The notes under the pieces: model-generated
What the model was told of the DNA's origin: nothing
The model's input: only the letters and a program-made list of their open reading frames with translations
Databases searched by the model: none
In this document: one piece after another, positions 1 to 12,049 of the stretch
Position numbering within the stretch: the stretch's first letter is position 1
Layout of the letters: the number at the start of each line of letters is the position of its first letter
Assembly: GCA_014706385.1 (NCBI GenBank)
Contig: JACGZH010000008.1
Span: 682,001 to 746,000 of the forward strand
Origin: Phaffia rhodozyma
Lineage: Eukaryota; Basidiomycota; Tremellomycetes; Cystofilobasidiales; Mrakiaceae
DNA: 64,000 nt
Reading direction: 5' to 3'
Position numbers and translations under genes: made by a program

Positions 1-357
1 ATTCGATCCCCTCGTCTTCGTCTTTTCTGCTCTATACCTTGCAATCAATATTCATCGTCAGTGGGCGCTTGGCCGAAGCCTGAGGTCTGCGGGATCCACC
101 TGTTCTTGCGCTTTCCTCGATTTCTTCTTCTTCTTTCTTCCATCAAGCATCGTCTTTGCTCAGGACCAGAGTGTTTTGCTACACGGGTCCAGATTGTCAA
201 CAAGAACAAAGAAGAAGAAAAGACAAGACAGGAAAAAGAAAGGAGAAGACAAAGAACTTTCTACATTGGCTTGAACACTTTCTATCTTTTCTACTTGGTC
301 AAGCACCTTTCTCGGGTCGTCTGGGGTCACGAAAACAGGTGATACGAGTACCGCACA

Positions 358-388
<31 letters not shown>

Positions 389-987
389 CGAAAGAATATG
401 CATACTTAGGGAGACAGCCGAAGTCGGGCATTACGTCAGTCGCAAACGACTGATTTGATGTTTTCCAAACAAGTTCCCGCGCGCGCTTTGCGATCAATCG
501 CGGGGGGAAGGAGACGGAAAGATACACCGTGAATCTGGGGTTTCTTTTCTTTTCTTTCTCCGTCATTCCAGTCAGGATATATGAACCAAGATCTGGTTGA
601 GAGGAACAGAGTAGATATCAGGCCATAGTCCGTCCCTTTGGATTTGTCCTCTTTCCCTTTTTCATATGTCCGTTAGCATCAGAGAGATGGAAGAGGAAAA
701 GATGTTACCAAGCTTAGGATCCGTCAAGGTGATACTCACATGGATACTCGGCGTTGTGTATAATTTCGTGCGGATGCGCGTACGTGTCGAACACAAGTTT
801 TGGACCAGAGCATTGCATCGTGTGATGTAAGAACGAACATGGAAAGGCAAGGACATCGATCATTGTAATGAATTTTACAAAGTAACAGAGGCAGACTATC
901 AAGACAACACGTAAAATCAAAAAAAGGAGAAGAGTGAAGAGACCTCAAGAAAATAACCCCAAATAAAGAGAAAGACAGAGAAGCACT
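1..987. other. intergenic, no gene supported
   Basis: I see no conserved coding sequence here. Short open frames exist on both strands but are low in complexity and lack splice-linked partners. The stretch contains a (CA)n/(TA)n microsatellite near 356-388. The part just left of 988 may be 3' untranslated sequence of the minus-strand gene that follows. Confidence 0.4.
356..388. repeat. (CA)n-(TA)n microsatellite
   Basis: A run of about ten CA dinucleotides passes directly into about seven TA dinucleotides. It is a simple-sequence repeat with no coding context. Confidence 0.85.
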
Positions 988-2643
988 CTACAACAGATAC
1001 AGACAGTGGTAAATAAGCATGAAGAGAAGAACAAAAGCAAGAAAACCGACACTAAACACGTCTTCGTCCTTTCTGTTCATCCCGAGCACAGATAGATCAG
1101 ACTCGACTTCCATATAGGTAACCGAATGAGTGATCGGCGGGAGGATCTGATCTGGCTTGTGCACCGGCCGGGAAGACGAGCCAGCCTCGAGAGTGTTCTT
1201 CAATGACCGGCGAGACGATGCCCGCTTATGACGATCACAATAGAGTCTGGCTGACTCAACGTGTTTGACCCAAGCTTCAACAGACCCGATGTATTCTTTG
1301 TCAGCTACCGGTCTCGCCCGCTGCTGAGAGAGAGCCGTCGGTCGTCGATGTTCCGACTTGTAAAGCTCCATACAACTTGACCCAGACTTTGCCGAGGCCC
1401 ATTGAATAGAAGGAGAAGGTTGAGAGGTTATCTTGGGCGAGACACATAGCGAATACTTCGCCCTCTTAGCCAATCGAGACGACTCTCCAGAAGGCTTGTC
1501 TAACGATGAATCTTTGAACCCACTGTACTCGGAAACGTCCTCCATCTGCGAAGTGACCGATTTAGTGGCCAAGAGGAACATATCAACAGAGTCGATGTAG
1601 AGATCAGACTCGGTCGGCTGCCGAGCACGTTTGCCCAGCAAGGGTGATGTCGTCGGCGAGGATTCAAGAAACTTAGAGGAGGGTGAAGAAAGAAGAGGCA
1701 CAGTAGGAGACACGCAGGAAAGCCGCCTTTGCGGCCACTCCAGCTCTCCGAGAATGAGCCTTCCTTCCACTCTTGGGTTCCTGTGAGACCTGGACGGAGC
1801 TCGACAAGTTGCAAGTTGCTCTCGGCTGACCGTCCTCGTCCGGCTCGCTATTACGGCAAACGAAAAGAAGAAGGTCAGCATGATGAGGTTGGTCACTAGA
1901 GAGAAAGATACGTGAAGGGGCAGCCGAAGAAAAAATATGTACAAGTAGCAGTTGAGACAGCCAGGGACTTAGAGGAAAGATCATTGAAGGAAACATTCTC
2001 TCGAGGCGGCTTCCACGTCGAGCTGCCAGGGCGAAGAGAACGTAGAGCACAAATAGCACATCAGCCCGGGGCCTGTTGTTCGACGAGCGGAAGGTTTGAC
2101 TGACCTATCAATCTTCATCCTCGCAGTCTTCCTCAGTTTTCTGTTAGGCCGGGATGATTCCATTCGCTCAGCAAGTTTCGTCCGTCCAACCCGCCCCGCA
2201 AGCTTCGTTCGGCCAACGTGCTCAGCTCGTTTAGCCTCATCAGTCCGTCTATCCTCCCGAGCGCATTGACCCAAAACTACTTCATGCTGTTGAATGCTCT
2301 CGGAGCGCGCTTTGCCAAGGTACATAATCTGGGATTGTTTCAGAAACAAGTTATTAGTCGGCGGACGAGTCTAAGAGGAATTATGGGTAACAGAGCCAGC
2401 TGCCGAGAGAGGAGAAGCCAGTCGGAAGGACAGACGAACCATGAATAGCTCTTGGAGAGGGTGACCCTTTTCCATCCGAAGCGATCGAGTAAGAGGAGCG
2501 GTTCGGTTGGCAGGGCTAGGCGATGGAGGCATGCCACAAATTCCTGGAGGTGAGAAAGGTGCGTCCGACGAGGCACATGATGCGGTCGAGATGAGAGAGA
2601 GAGACGGAGTGCAAAGAGGAGAGGATGTAAAATTGTAGCTCAT
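988..2643 (-). CDS. hypothetical protein, basic centre and hydrophobic C-terminus
   Basis: I do not recognise this protein. A plausible start is the ATG at 2643 (MSYNFTSSPL), opening a Ser/Pro-rich exon. An intron at about 2387-2331 has a typical GT donor, a CTAAT branch-like site and an AG acceptor. The second exon is very basic (many Lys and Arg, with RKLRKTARMKIDR near its end), which suggests a nuclear localisation signal or nucleic-acid contact. A long last exon, from about 1850 down to the stop at 988, is Ser-rich and ends in a hydrophobic stretch (GFLAFVLLFMLIYHCLYLL). That tail could be a membrane anchor, or read-through of an unrecognised intron. The join near 1980-1850 is not settled, so the model is provisional. 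Confidence 0.35.
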
Positions 2644-5600
2644 AGTATGCAAAATGGGTGATAAGGAAGTGCTGGGAACAGGATGAGTAGTGTGAGAGAA
2701 GGTCGCGTTTAAGAAGAAGGTATTTGAGGCAGAAGTCGGTGCAAGTCGGTAGAACTGTGTGAAAGTAGGAGAGTAGGAAAGAACAAGACAAACTACGAGG
2801 AGAAAAAGAAGAGCTTTCCCGGTCGTTGTTATACTTATGTCTAGCCAAGGCTGGCAGTTCTCTTTGATTCTTGAGCTAATTTCAAGCTAGTTCGACGACA
2901 TTTTGTACGGGAGGGTATTCAGTAAACGAAGGAAGGGAAAGAGGGAAAATGAGAAAGAGGGATGAACACTTGGACGCGATTACCTTCCATCAGAGCCAGA
3001 TTATCAGTCAACATTCCGTTTAGTTTTATTCTGTACCGTTCTCCATATTCTGCTTTCCCGTCTTTACTTTTGGTCTTACTCTTCCTTCTTGCTTCAGTCT
3101 AGAAACAGTGTGCCTGGCTGTCGCGCTGAAAGCGATGCTGCGGGGACGAACTAATACTGTGAGGAGAAAGTTACCCATGATTTTTTATTTTTTATTTTCC
3201 AATCGACCAATGTAGAGGGGCGTTTCGTTAGGATCAGTCCCTTGATTCGCAGCAGTCACAGCTATTGTGACAATAGCTGGGCCATTCAGAATTTCGGACA
3301 CATATGTTTCTATGAGTCTGGGCGTTCTGGCCAAGTTAGTTCGAAAGCTGCCTGACAAGCACGTCTAGATGGACATGATCTGGATAGTGACGCAAAGTGC
3401 AAGTCAGCGCAGAACGATCGCAAGGCATGTAAGTATAGGGCAGGTAATCATGGGGCAAGGAACAACACGGGCAAGGACAAAGAACCTGAGAAGTGAGTTG
3501 CTCTGACAAAACAACACCGATCGAACAAAGCCCTCGAAAAATGAAGATACAAGTACACTACCACCCATTCGATTCAGATGGACAATCTATAATATCATCA
3601 ATCTATCAAATTCAGTCCATCGAGCTGCCTTCGTCTCCCAAGGTGTGTTGGCTGATGATGTCCGACCAGATGTTTCCAGATCCAAGATGGTAAGCTATGG
3701 GCCATGGCGATCACGGTAAGCAACCAGCTCTCAGCGAAAATCATAGCGAAAAGAACTCAGATCAAAGATGTAAACAAGACGAGGAACAAGATAAGACAGG
3801 GAGGAGAGGATCGGAGGAGCAGTGATATCGGCTGGTAGTGCTCGATGAACCAGCCGTGACAGGTCTGTTAACGAAGCGCTTGGTTAGTCGGTCAGTTGGG
3901 CTGTTAATTAAGAGATGAATACACTTCGTACGCTGACGCAGCAATACATTCAATTTAATCCAGTCTTCAGCAAGGTGCATGATTCGGATGAATGAATGCA
4001 AGCGAAAAGCGGAAGGCGCAAGGCAAGAGGAGAGAAGCGGAAACAGCCGGCGATCGTTCATCTGCAATCCGAACTCGATCCAGAACGGTCCAGACGCACG
4101 AGACGCACTTAACGGTGTCATCAAGCCAGCCCATGGAGCGTTCTCCTGCACCTGTCTGCTTACACACAGCTGGTCTGTACACCACTTTGGTGGCGTCGGA
4201 GGCTAGAATTGATGCAGTGCGAAAGATACAGGCATGCAGATGAAGTAAGATCAGATAGACGCGTACGTGTAGGGTAGATACGTGCAGGTAAGTGAAGCAG
4301 ACGCCGTGAGTTATATTTTGTGCGAGTCGACGCATGGGTAGATAAATATCGTCGTTCACTGATACCGTGAGTTGACCGGTTGTCAAGCCCAGAACGGATG
4401 AGGCTGGCTGGTGGGATGAGAAGGCGAAGGTGAAGTCAGGAAAGAAAAAAGAAGACAAAACGGTTAGAGAGAAACAGAGGAACAAATATACAGACTAAGT
4501 GATGTTCGAAGTGAGCAATTCAGCGGCCGTCCAGTCTTTCTTTCCACTCAACGCCCAGTTCGCCGCACTGAATGCCTTTGTTGCTGTAGGCTAATTCAAT
4601 GACTTCTGGTTTTATCGTATTCGTCATTCATTGCTCGAACCTTTATCAGGGGTTTCACATTGACAAATCTTCAAATAGATGAATTTCCTGGTGAGGTATA
4701 TTTATACTTTGTCTTTCAAATCCTGGAGCGATCTACTGACGTTGACCATATATCAAGCTCTCTTCTCCATGTCCTGTGTACTCTACGGGATCATCTCTTT
4801 CATGCCACACAGTGCTTTTTGCACCTCACAAGTATCATTCTTTGTTTCAGCTCTCTAATTCCCAATGAGTAGACTTGTCTTATCTCAGGTGACTACGCCA
4901 CGGGAACGATATACATGCCCTCGTGTCAACTGCGAGGCTTATATACCTGGCTTTAAGCCGGACTTTGTATCAGCGATGAATCGACTCAGTTGAGTGTTAT
5001 GCAAGCTGAGCCTGGTGTTTCGTCTGCTATCCTCCTTGCCAGATATCTCACCGTCTGCGGCCAGACCATGTCTTCTGCGGAAGCCAAGATGCTATTGTAC
5101 TACATACTACCCAGCACTACAATGCCCAGACTTGAGGCATCAGATCTTAAGACAGCGCGCACAGAACCACAAGCATAGGCACAAGCACAAATACGAGCAC
5201 AGTCACTGAGAACACTAAGTAGATGAAGGCTTGCCCAATGAAACGAGAAGCGTCACTTCTCAGCAGAACAAGACGCGGCGGTGGCTACAGAGACTACGCA
5301 TTCCAGCGGTTGTCAACTGGGAACCCTAGGTTGGAAGAAGGCGGGGACGCGGTAAGCCCAGAAGGTGGCCTACAGACGCGACACAATCAGACACCTGACC
5401 GGTGGCCATCTCCCAAAGAACGTTTCTTCTGGCTGCACAGAGCAGAACCAAGGAGGCAAACAATTAGATGATCGTTGATGTCAGATGCTCACTGTCCGCG
5501 TCATACGGAGTTACAATTATTACACCACTCATGGGCCTGGTTCGACTGTCAAAGGCCGAAGGCCGTATTCGATCGAACTCTCGCTTCTACCAAGATCGAG

Positions 5601-6521
5601 TATCGCCAAGCCGGCGTTTCCTTTTTTCGGTCGGTATCTATCTGTGCGATTTATCTAATTTTTTTTACCTTTCTTCTGATAATAATTGTTTCAGTCTTCT
5701 ATCCATTTCTGGACTACATTCGAGGCCTTTTTTTAATAGCATATATATATATATATATTTGGGCCGAGGGGGTAATAGGCTATTTGTGTGTTTCAATATC
5801 GCGTTCGTCCGTTTCAGTATATCATCAAGTCTAGTCATGCGATTTGCTATCAAAGATATCAGACGCCAGCCTATGATAATAAGGCAAGCAAGGCAGAGGG
5901 AACAGGAAGTAATGCAACCCAGATTGAACCTTGAGTTTGACTTTATGCGCGAGTATACATATGAATTATCAGGACCTAACCTCTAACACTGATACAGGAT
6001 GATGACGAGGAGAGAAAGGAGAAGAAGAAAACACATATAAGACCAAGGAGAAAGGCAGAAGGAGAGATAGACAGAAGGAGACGGAGATATACAATGAGAA
6101 AAACGAGTGAGATGGTTGCGGACTGTAATCAAGAAAGCCCAAACTTCTAGGACCGGATCGTGAATTATGGAAACTCAAGGAGAAGAACAGAGACCCATCA
6201 TAGCGTGAAACGAGAGACAAGTACGAGAATATCACAAAAAGAAAAAGAAAAAAGGATGACTACACGACTGAAAGGACGCTACAGAGTACCAAATTGAAAC
6301 AGGGATGAGGAATAGTGGATAATCACAAAATATACAACGAGCAAGCAGAAGAGGATGCTTGATTAGGCCGATGCTTCGAATGGAAGAAAGTATGATCGTT
6401 TGACTGTATCTGGTCTGAGGCAAAAGAAATGTCAAGAGATCAATCCGGGCCAACAAGAATGTTCGAGATGACTCGAAGATTCATCTAATGACAAGCTGTC
6501 CACCTGGTCCATCAGCTTGTG
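2644..6521. other. long intergenic region without supported gene
   Basis: Almost 4 kb without a convincing gene. Open frames at 3762-4485 and 5223-5986 have no family motif, no credible splice partners and strong strand ambiguity. The stretch contains AT-rich tracts, including a T-run near 3180-3200 and an (AT)n run near 5740-5758, and a purine-rich segment at about 6000-6250. Low gene density here contrasts with the compact gene order from 9.8 kb to 50 kb. Confidence 0.45.
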
Positions 6522-7487
6522 TCAACTCGGTCGGACATGTTTGTCCATCTTATGAGAATCATTATTCTTCAAGTCTGGCTGACTTGTGGTCTCCAGGTCA
6601 GACCACGATCTGTAGACATGGGAAGGCGCGCGTTCGGGAATGGCATTGGATTCGACCGGAACTGTGGACACACGTGGGCGATTGGACAACCGGGTCTGGG
6701 TACTGGATTGAGCTTCAGCAGTTATCGAATGCGGAAGGTCGAGCCGAAGACCGAGGAAGTTGTTCTCGAACGTCTGATTGTTCAACGACGGAAAATCTGA
6801 GGCCCATGAGACCGGCCGAGGGATAGATAAAGGCGCCAGAGGCTGAAAGGATAGAAAGAAATCTCGGTCGGAATGTAAAGGAGCCTGGGGCACCCAAGGG
6901 GTCTGAGGCATATCCTCTAAAAAATTGATAAAGTTGCGGTGCTTTCAGTATCTATTTTTGTTAAATGACTACAAGTGGAAACCCACACATTCGGACTTAC
7001 CGCCGTCGTCACTATAGTCGCTCTCATCAAAATCTTCCTCATTGAAAGCATCACCCTGTTCAAGCTTCTTAGAGAACGTCAAAGCCGGGGTGAAGGGCGA
7101 TGTTGATTCAACTGTACAGGGAAGTAAAAAAAAGTGAGAACTGATTATTGATAAAACCGATGGAGCGCACAGTTTCTAACATTGTGAACTAACCTTCGGC
7201 ATAGGAAGGCTGATGATGCCACACCATCAAAATGAAAGAGAAGGTGAAAGAAATAGACAGCAAGGAACGACGCCGTTGATGAATACTATGAAGACATGAC
7301 AAAATATAGAAAGAATCAAAACAAAAAGGGTGATGCGTACTCTGATGCTTGAAAGACTAGAACCAGGCTTGCCGTTGGAGCCGCTCTGATGGTCGGCAGA
7401 CGGTGCGGATGCACCGAGTGGTATGAGTTGCATCAGCTCCGCCTGGACAATCGCGTAATGCTTATCGGCCTCAGTTTGAGGAAACAT
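6522..7487 (-). CDS. hypothetical protein, four exons
   Basis: Unrecognised. A start at 7487 (MFPQTEADKHYAIVQAELMQ) gives a first exon to about 7340. It can be joined through consensus GT/AG introns to exons near 7280-7195 and 7110-7012, the latter encoding an acidic run (NEEDFDESDYSDDG). The final exon runs 6936-6522 and is rich in Pro, Ser and Asn. The linking introns have typical GTAAGT or GTTAGT donors and keep the frame, which is the main support. The second exon is unusually hydrophobic in the frame that fits, so it may be mis-modelled. It lies 2.3 kb from the 3' end of the HD2 mating gene on the same strand. I cannot assign a function. Confidence 0.35.
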
Positions 7488-9835
7488 GAAAGAGTTGACT
7501 GTTGAGAAGGATGTGCGACAAGATATGGAGGGGTATGCGATTGGAGTGTATGTTGGAATTGATAGAATGAAGAGACCGGCACGTGCAAACGGGCGATGAA
7601 AGTTTCTACGGAACGGCTGATGCTGACAGGAGGTCTCCGGCGAAGGCCAAGATGAACAATACTGCGAATTGAGGAGACAGGGCGAAAGATGGAGAAGATG
7701 CTACAGGAGGGAACAAGAATAGTAAATGAAGAATTTTGAACGAGGACGAGAAGATAGGAGCAAGGAATGAGAAAATTCAAGGACGAAGAGAAAGTAGGAA
7801 AGACCGATGTACCGGAATGGATGTTTGAAAGAGAGGGTATATATACTAAACTTTTGTTCTAGCTACGGGTTAGAGAATATCCAAGGAAAAAAAACATGTA
7901 CTACTTCTTGCACGTTCGGGCTTTATTGAAGAGGTGTTTGAAATTAGATGAGATAGTCGAAGAGCGCTGGCCACACAAAAGAAGAAAGGTAGTTGATGAG
8001 AAGAACGAAGACAATGACGGGAACTAGAAGAAGGACAAAGATTAGCTGGAATCATTGGTCCCTACACCCATCTCGGCCATACAGACCGAGTTCTGGATTC
8101 GGAGTATATGATGTTTGGCACTGGAGCTTCGCATGAGCCCCGGGTGATGCCAGGGCGATGACCGGTACGGGGTGGGGCACGACAGGGCAGGAACGAAGAA
8201 AAAGGGGTTGATAAAGTGAAAGAAAATTTTAGTTTAACGGATATATGCATCGTCAATCTAGAACCTTTTGTTCGATCGAAGTCCGGCAGGTTGCCCGGCA
8301 GGTTGCCCGGCAGGCCTACGCCTCACAGTTGATTAACTCATACCCAACCTATGCGGATTGATTTTGGTCTTTGGAAGATCAAATCCAATTCATGGATATA
8401 TATTCCTGCTTCCTGGCCGTCAGATATGCCTTGGCTCCACAACAAGATACCCCTTTGACCAAGACAGACCTTCCTTCTTATGCTCGGCGAAGGCAGTAGC
8501 GCCTCATGACCGTGACCATCTCTGCTTCGTCAGTCAGCGAATCCACATGTGTATTGATGGAACCGAGATATAAAAAAAACCGCTCATCTCACTTTTCGCA
8601 CCCTATGATAGAGACCGTGACAGAAATCAATCTTGTGTGGTGGGCTTAGAAAAATTCCTACTAACCCGGCCGGGTTCAACGGACATTCGTTCGTTCCGGC
8701 CCACCTTCTACTCCGCCCAATAGCCAATCGTATCTTCTACGATCTATTTTAGATTCACGTTGTTTCTCTGTATTTCCTTATGTGTTTTATGACCTCCAAA
8801 CGTGCCGAGTGTATAGATGACCCCGAGGTGTTGAATCTTTATTCGTAATCAAATATTTGATACTTTCTGGCATTAGCCGCACAATATATGGACCGCCTTT
8901 TCTCGTCTGTTACAAGTGATCGATATCCTTGCACGTTTTCATCCTTCCGTTCCTTTACTTTCAATACGTTATTGTTTAACCATGGTGATGATGATTTTTA
9001 ACCGCAAAAGGACAGCCGAGTTTCATGAAGAGATTAATTCTTTGCACCTGGACGCACACACACATGAAATAGTTGGACAGGGAAAGTTCGAATCGTTACT
9101 AACTCGACCCGTTTTGTCTCGGTTGAATCTTTCGTAAACCTCTTAAATTGGGAGAATAAATTATCTCGGTCAACTGCCGGTTGATGGCTGGAACATCTGA
9201 ATATGGATACGAAGATGAAAGACTCCAAGCTTTCTCTATGGTTGAGAGTAATGAGCAACGAGCATTGACATTGAATAAACAAACCTTTTTAAGAAGATGC
9301 ATTAAAGAGCCGTTCAAAGAGGTAAACAGACATCGGCTGAAGACGGCAAACGGTCAAATAAGAAAATGAGGGTCATACGAAGGGGTAATTGAATTACTCT
9401 ACCCGATAACATTGTTGAAGAAACAAACACTAAGAAGTGAAAGAGAGTGCAGTGTGTTGATCAATCGAGAAAATGCGTGGGTATATATGCGATGTACCGT
9501 GAGAAATTATGAATGCAACATATCTAGAAGTGAGGGGAAGGCGCAAGAATGGCTGGATGGCGACTGAGTGAAAAGTGACATGACCTGCAAGATGGATTGA
9601 AGAAAGCACACATGATGATCAAGTCGGTATACTTGCCTGCTGAGACAGACCCGCTAGGAACTTATGACAAGAATAACATTTCATTAAGGCTGGAGCGAGA
9701 AAAACCAGCAAACCCAACCTCAAAAATGCATCAAAAGAAAACTCCGATATTTCAGAACGAGATGTGAAAATAAAGACGTACCATGATATAGTCGGATGTC
9801 TCTCGATGGAAACATCCCTCTTTCTCACAAGAGGT
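7488..9835. other. intergenic region without supported gene
   Basis: About 2.3 kb between the uncertain gene at 6,522-7,487 and the HD2 gene. No conserved motif was found on either strand. A 12-base tandem repeat lies at 8283-8314. Short open frames (for example 8358-8573, 9181-9369) look random. Confidence 0.45.
8283..8314. repeat. 12-bp tandem repeat, about 2.7 copies
   Basis: The unit CCGGCAGGTTGC occurs twice in full and once in part, without mismatch. Confidence 0.8.
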
Positions 9836-11272
9836 TTATTTCCCGGTCGTCATGTTTAAATTGACGTCGAGCATCGCGTCCTCAACTTCAAGCCCCGTTT
9901 TCGTTTCCCATCGCGCGCTCGGCTTCTCAGACCTAGGCGCAATATTTCTCGAATCTGATGCAGCGAAGACCATCGTCCAATCCACTGGATCCACCTCCAT
10001 GGTTTCGCTTGAACCGAATACGGGAGGAAAGGCAGGATGAGAAGAGGAAGACTTGCTGCAACTATTGAAATGATTCTCCGAGCGTTGAGCACTCATCGAA
10101 TCGGCTGGCTCAGGGATGGCGAAAGCAAGGGAAGGTTCGATTTGAGGAACGTGTTTGGAATTAGCGTATGCAGAGGAACGATCCGAAACGACTGCCGACC
10201 AAAGAGCATATGCATCCTGCTCGTTCGGAGAGGTATCGAAGAGGCCAGCAACTAAAGAATTACCAACTCTCGACCTCCCTTCAGATTGCGGAACGTAAGG
10301 TGTCTTGTTGGTTTGAAGAAAGATCGGAGATCCAAGCTGGCTGGGCACGCCCTCGGTCTTCCGTTCTTTCTCGATAGATGTAGTTCTTCTAGAACATCTT
10401 TTCCGAACAGAGTTAAATTTTAGATCAGAGGCAACGGTTGCTCTTGTTGAGATTTTTAAAGGTTTCTTGTGAGATCTAGCGGGAGATGATCGTCGATTTC
10501 GACGGTTCTGAAACTGAGTCGTAAGACGAAGCGAAAATAAAGAACTTAGTCAACATTGACAAGTCGAGTACATATGCCATCCTGTGCACTCACCCACGCT
10601 CTGATCTGCTTGGGCTGCAAACCAACTTTCACCGCGATAGTCTTGAGCTCAATTGGATTGGGATACTGATTCAGGTCGTAAAGAGCTTGGAGAGTATCAA
10701 TGGTGTTCTATTGTGCCTCAAATATAAAAATATAAGCAATGAATGATTGTATCGAAAGGACGATATAGAACAAATGAAAGAACATATATGAATATTCGAA
10801 GATAGGAATGTTGGAGCACACGAACCTTAGTAAACGATGAGCGGCGGACCGAAACAGGAGCTTGTTCATCATCAGACGTCCAAACACCAGCCAACTGAAT
10901 AATCGTTTCATGATGGTGGAAAAGCTCCATGGAATACCGATTTTCGAGAGTGGCTTTCAGAAGTCCTTTAAAGACCTTGAGCTTGAGTGAGTTTGCTTCC
11001 AAAAGGAAAGTGCGCTCGGCAGGGAAAGCGGTGTCGAACTGTGAGAGACTCAACTCTCTGAGCGCCATAGCTCTAGAAAGATATAGTGCGCCGAGGTTTC
11101 GAGCCAAGGTATGAGGAGTGCCGAGCTCCTCAAGAGTCTCGCAGATGGACGTTGGAATTGGAAGATACAGATCTTCTAAGGCAAACTCTTTAGAAGACAA
11201 AGAGTCTATATTAGAGTCAAAGACATCACCCAGTCCGGTATATTTCTGTGGTAGCTTCGTGAAACTGTACAT
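9836..11272 (-). CDS. HD2: HD2-class homeodomain mating-type transcription factor
   Basis: Three exons (11272-10826, 10707-10594, 10513-9836) join in frame to give 412 residues. The homeodomain (about residues 140-199) is split by two introns. Its third helix reads QIRAWFQNRRNRR, with the Trp, Phe, Asn and Arg residues that define DNA-contacting homeodomains. The spacing from the helix-1 Leu to the helix-3 Trp fits the canonical 60-residue type, which marks the HD2 class (bW-like in smuts). Known role: after mating, HD2 from one partner dimerises with HD1 from the other and switches on the filamentous or sexual programme in the nucleus. Residues 1-139 would be the allele-specific dimerisation part. 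The C-terminal 200 residues are Ser/Pro-rich. An in-frame ATG at 11296 is an alternative start. It diverges from the HD1 gene. Confidence 0.9.
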
Positions 11273-12049
11273 CCTACAAATCCATATGATTCTCATCGTA
11301 AGCTGTAGTTTCACCAGAACATATCAGGTGAATATCTAATGAACAATCTAAACCTGTCTTAGATGTTGTGAGGGCTTGATAAGGTTGAAGTATTGTGAGG
11401 TGGGTTCACGGTGGCAGGAGAGGCTTGGATATCAGGAGAGGAGGTGAGTGATGATGAATTACAGGAAGAACACGAGGCAGCTGATGCACCCTCTCTTATA
11501 AGATTATTAGTACGAAGCTTAGAATCAAAAGGAAAGGGTTAGGGCAGGTAAGCGATACCAAGATGTTAAAGATCAAAGGGAAAAGGTTCTTTTGTCCTCT
11601 CACATTTCCGAAGGATGAAACACGATAGAGAATGAATAATGAATCGACGACAGCCTGAAACAATATAGCCCCTGAGCGTAATCACAATTTTGCGTGACCA
11701 TTTACGCGGGGGAGCACAGCTTTCTCATCCATAAAGCAAAATCCCCTTTCATCGGGCTCAAGCACGAGTTCCCCTGAAAGACCGGTCCTTGAAATCCCTT
11801 CCGACCTATTGATCAAAGAAATATTGGGTATTCATTTCCTCTTTCATGGCAAGATTCACATCCTTTGTCTTATTTAAACTTGCATGTGGTTCTCTTCCTT
11901 GAAGGGAACCCTTCTTCCCACAAAGTACTTACTTTAGACACTGACCTTCTTCCTCAGCTTTCATAGTGTTACCTCGTTCGTGCTTTGATTCAGCCCTCTT
12001 GACTCTCTTATTGTACTGACTCAGACTGAAGTTGTGCACCAGATAGAAA
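11273..12049. promoter_or_regulatory. shared divergent promoter of HD2 and HD1
   Basis: A 777-bp region separates the start codons of the two divergently transcribed homeodomain genes. This head-to-head layout is typical of basidiomycete b/HD loci. The segment must hold both promoters and 5' untranslated regions. I did not identify a specific binding site with confidence. Confidence 0.7.

Noticed and set aside
3762..4485. Overlapping minus-strand open frames of 129 and 172 codons
   Set aside because: Competing plus-strand frames of similar length, no conserved motif and no clear start context.
5223..5986. Plus-strand open frames of 82-172 codons
   Set aside because: Translations are low in complexity, contain an (AT)n microsatellite and match no family pattern.
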